Source of the DNA: Clostridiales bacterium
GTDB taxonomy: Bacteria; Bacillota; Clostridia; Oscillospirales; Oscillospiraceae
Assembly: GCA_021203325.1 (NCBI GenBank)
Contig: JAJQBL010000063.1
Location: 1 to 41,803 of the forward strand
DNA length: 41,803 bases
Direction: 5' to 3'
Position numbers and translations under genes: made by a program. A model generated the notes under the pieces. That model was not told where the DNA came from, did not search any database, and saw only the letters and a list, made by a program, of their open reading frames with translations. Shown in pieces: positions 40,266 to 41,803 of the stretch (its first letter is position 1; every line of letters begins with the position of its first letter).

Positions 40266-41570
40266 TTAGCTGAGGCCCACGAACATCTTTTGCAGGCAGT
40301 TGTACAGCGCCAGATGCCACGAGCCGATGGAGTGATACCGCATGGGGAGGATGTCAAAGGAGGTGTTGACCCCCTCGGTCAGCCGCGGCTCCACCTCCAG
40401 CAGGGCTTCATAGTCTTCGATTTGCCCGGGCAGGGCGAAGTCGAAGTTGCCGCTGGTGACATAGAGGTAATGGATGGAATAGTCCGCGAACTCCTCCGAT
40501 TGCAGAGTCTCCTGGAAGTACTCCGCCGTGGTGCGGCTGCCGCTGAAGGTGCCGAACCAGGAGAAGTAGTCCAGACTGCCGCAGAAGGCGGAGTGATAGG
40601 TGGTCACAGCCCCCCGGGACAGGCCGGCAAAGGCCCGGTGGTCCCGGCTGGCGGTGAAGCCCTCCTCGTCACAGCTCTCCGCATAGGTGGAGTAGGTGGA
40701 CTCAATGGCGGGCATCAGGTCGTTGCGCAGCTCTTCCCGGAAGGAGTAGGTCAGGGCGTCCAGGCCGTCGGCGCAGTCGTCCTCCACGTAGAAGGTGGGG
40801 GTCACGATGATCAGCGGCTCGATGTCGCCATTGGCGATCATGTTGTCGATCATGGTCTTGTTGTAGGCGTGGGTCACCAGCCAGTAGGCTTCATCGTCCC
40901 CGGTGCCGTGCATCAGGTAGAGGATGTTGTACTGCTGGCTCTCGTCATAGCCGTAGGGCAGGTAGACGTAGGCGGTTTTCTCCACGTCCCGCTGGTCGGT
41001 GGCGTAGGCTTTCGTCTGATAGGTGAACGCCTCCACCGTGCCGGGCTGGTCGCAGTCCACGCTGTCGTAGGCGGAGGGCACCGCCCACAGCTCCGTCTGG
41101 GCGGCGCCCTGGGTGTTCTTGTCGATGGCCACGTTCACCATCCAGAAGGCCAGAACGCCCACGACGATGACAGCCAGGGCCACAGCGGGGACGAGGCCCC
41201 CCTTCCGCAGCCCCTGATGCTGCCGGATGGCGAACACCGTCCCCAGGACGGCCCCCAGCAGGGCGGCGGCGGCCTGAATGGCGAAGCCGAAGTTGAACAG
41301 GGTGGTCTCCAGATAGTTGGTCAGGGAAAAGAGGACGATACAGCCTACCACGTCCGCCAGCAGCAGCCAGGGGGCCCGGCTTTTCCAGGCGATGCAGGCC
41401 ACCAGAATCAGCAGCGCCTCGACGATGCACATGGTGACCAGGGGAAGGGCCTTCCCCAAAAGGGCATACCGCACCACCTGGACGCACCCCACCAGCGAAA
41501 TTGCCGCCAGGGCAAGGGCTGTGATGCGGTCACAGAGGGGCGCGGCGCGCCATCTTGCTGTTATCTTCAT
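40266..41570 (-). CDS. Membrane-anchored esterase (esterase D/feruloyl-esterase type)
   Basis: 434 residues. The first ~150 form about five transmembrane helices (for example TALALAAISLVGCVQVV, LVTMCIVEALLILVACIAW, VPAVALAVIVVGVLAF). The rest (about 165-434) is an alpha/beta-hydrolase esterase domain: AYVYLPYGYDESQQYNILYL, MHGTGDDEAYW, the nucleophile elbow GLSRGA near Ser317, and a C-terminal His in RYHSIGSWH. The catalytic domain should lie outside the cell. The membrane part is unusual for feruloyl/acetyl-xylan-type esterases, which are normally secreted, so acting on a wall or lipid-linked substrate is possible. The ribosome site AGGAGAGG precedes the ATG at 41570. Confidence 0.88.
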   Translation of the reverse strand: MKITARWRAAPLCDRITALALAAISLVGCVQVVRYALLGKALPLVTMCIVEALLILVACIAWKSRAPWLLLADVVGCIVLFSLTNYLETTLFNFGFAIQAAAALLGAVLGTVFAIRQHQGLRKGGLVPAVALAVIVVGVLAFWMVNVAIDKNTQGAAQTELWAVPSAYDSVDCDQPGTVEAFTYQTKAYATDQRDVEKTAYVYLPYGYDESQQYNILYLMHGTGDDEAYWLVTHAYNKTMIDNMIANGDIEPLIIVTPTFYVEDDCADGLDALTYSFREELRNDLMPAIESTYSTYAESCDEEGFTASRDHRAFAGLSRGAVTTYHSAFCGSLDYFSWFGTFSGSRTTAEYFQETLQSEEFADYSIHYLYVTSGNFDFALPGQIEDYEALLEVEPRLTEGVNTSFDILPMRYHSIGSWHLALYNCLQKMFVGLS

Positions 41571-41639
41571 ACGTTACACCTCTCCTTCTGCGTTTCTCGG
41601 TTTTATTGTACAGACTCGGACGCTCCGGAACGGCGCATG

Positions 41640-41672
41640 CTCCCCCGACGCCGGAAACCGGTGCCGGGGGAG
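41640..41672. repeat. GC-rich hairpin upstream of the esterase
   Basis: CTCCCCCG...CCGG and CCGG...CGGGGGAG pair over 33 bases with an AAA loop and two mismatched positions. No T-run follows on either strand. It lies between the partial gene at the right edge and the esterase promoter region and may end the former. Confidence 0.5.
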
Positions 41673-41723
41673 TGCGCTCGAACGCATGGGAAGCGTATCA
41701 GGTTTTCAGACGGGTTGAGAAGA

Positions 41724-41803
41724 TTACGCCTGCTTCTTCCGCTCCGCAATGGCGGCCTGCTCAGCGGGCAGGTTCTTCTCCACGGTGAACAGGAGCACCA
41801 GAA
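41724..41803 (-). CDS. C-terminus of an unidentified gene, cut by the edge
   Basis: The last 26 codons before a TAA at 41726-41724. The peptide LVLLFTVEKNLPAEQAAIAER has a hydrophobic end followed by a charged tail, which would fit the last helix and cytoplasmic tail of a major-facilitator transporter. The fragment is too short to name. Confidence 0.5.
   Translation of the reverse strand, partial: LVLLFTVEKNLPAEQAAIAERKKQA

Overview
The window looks like a chromosomal segment from a spore-forming member of the Clostridia, most probably an Oscillospiraceae-type gut Firmicute. Reasons: a spoIVB sporulation protease, a rimP-nusA-ylxR-ylxQ-infB translation operon, an LCP cell-wall enzyme, teichoic-acid-type CDP-glycerol transferases, strong AGGAGG ribosome sites, sigma-A promoters and GC-rich core genes. 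The placement is inferred from gene content, not from a search.

Positions 1-14,900 are an AT-richer accessory region. Nearly all of 1-11,617 reads on the minus strand as one defence-like locus. In transcription order it has a small XRE regulator, an SNF2-family helicase with a PLD-like N-terminus, a DUF4391 protein, a type III Mod methyltransferase and its Res helicase-nuclease. It ends in a broken HEPN(Swt1)-SNF2 helicase that runs into an unrecognised decayed gene at the left edge. Several frames here are interrupted, some of them exactly at homopolymer runs: a G6 in mod that would read through as G5, and a G6 at the helicase C-terminus that would extend the protein as G7. mod also carries a C9 run. 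Phase variation, decay and sequencing error all remain possible. Positions 11,990-14,900 (plus strand) hold small mobile-element-like genes: XRE regulators, a zinc-ribbon peptide, a ParB-like fragment and unrecognised ORFs. They also hold an 11-bp-phased GAGGCT array and a hairpin that hides a ribosome-binding site.

Positions 15,055-31,120 are core genome: spoIVB and an LCP protein (minus strand), then three tandem CDP-glycerol glycerophosphotransferase paralogues. Next come the rimP-nusA-ylxR-ylxQ-infB operon with a structured leader and strong terminator, and polA-rimI-tsaD.

Positions 31,121-41,803 are a mix of regulator-effector units. A membrane-anchored XRE regulator sits next to a MATE exporter, with a repeated motif in both intergenic regions. 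An Amt ammonium transporter fused to a PII domain lies behind an attenuator-like leader. A LysR regulator is divergent from an aldo-keto reductase, with a perfect palindrome between them. A flavodoxin / carboxymuconolactone decarboxylase-cupin / Cys-type hydrolase operon follows; its cupin gene is frameshifted at an A7 run. The window ends with a membrane-anchored esterase and the last codons of an unidentified gene.
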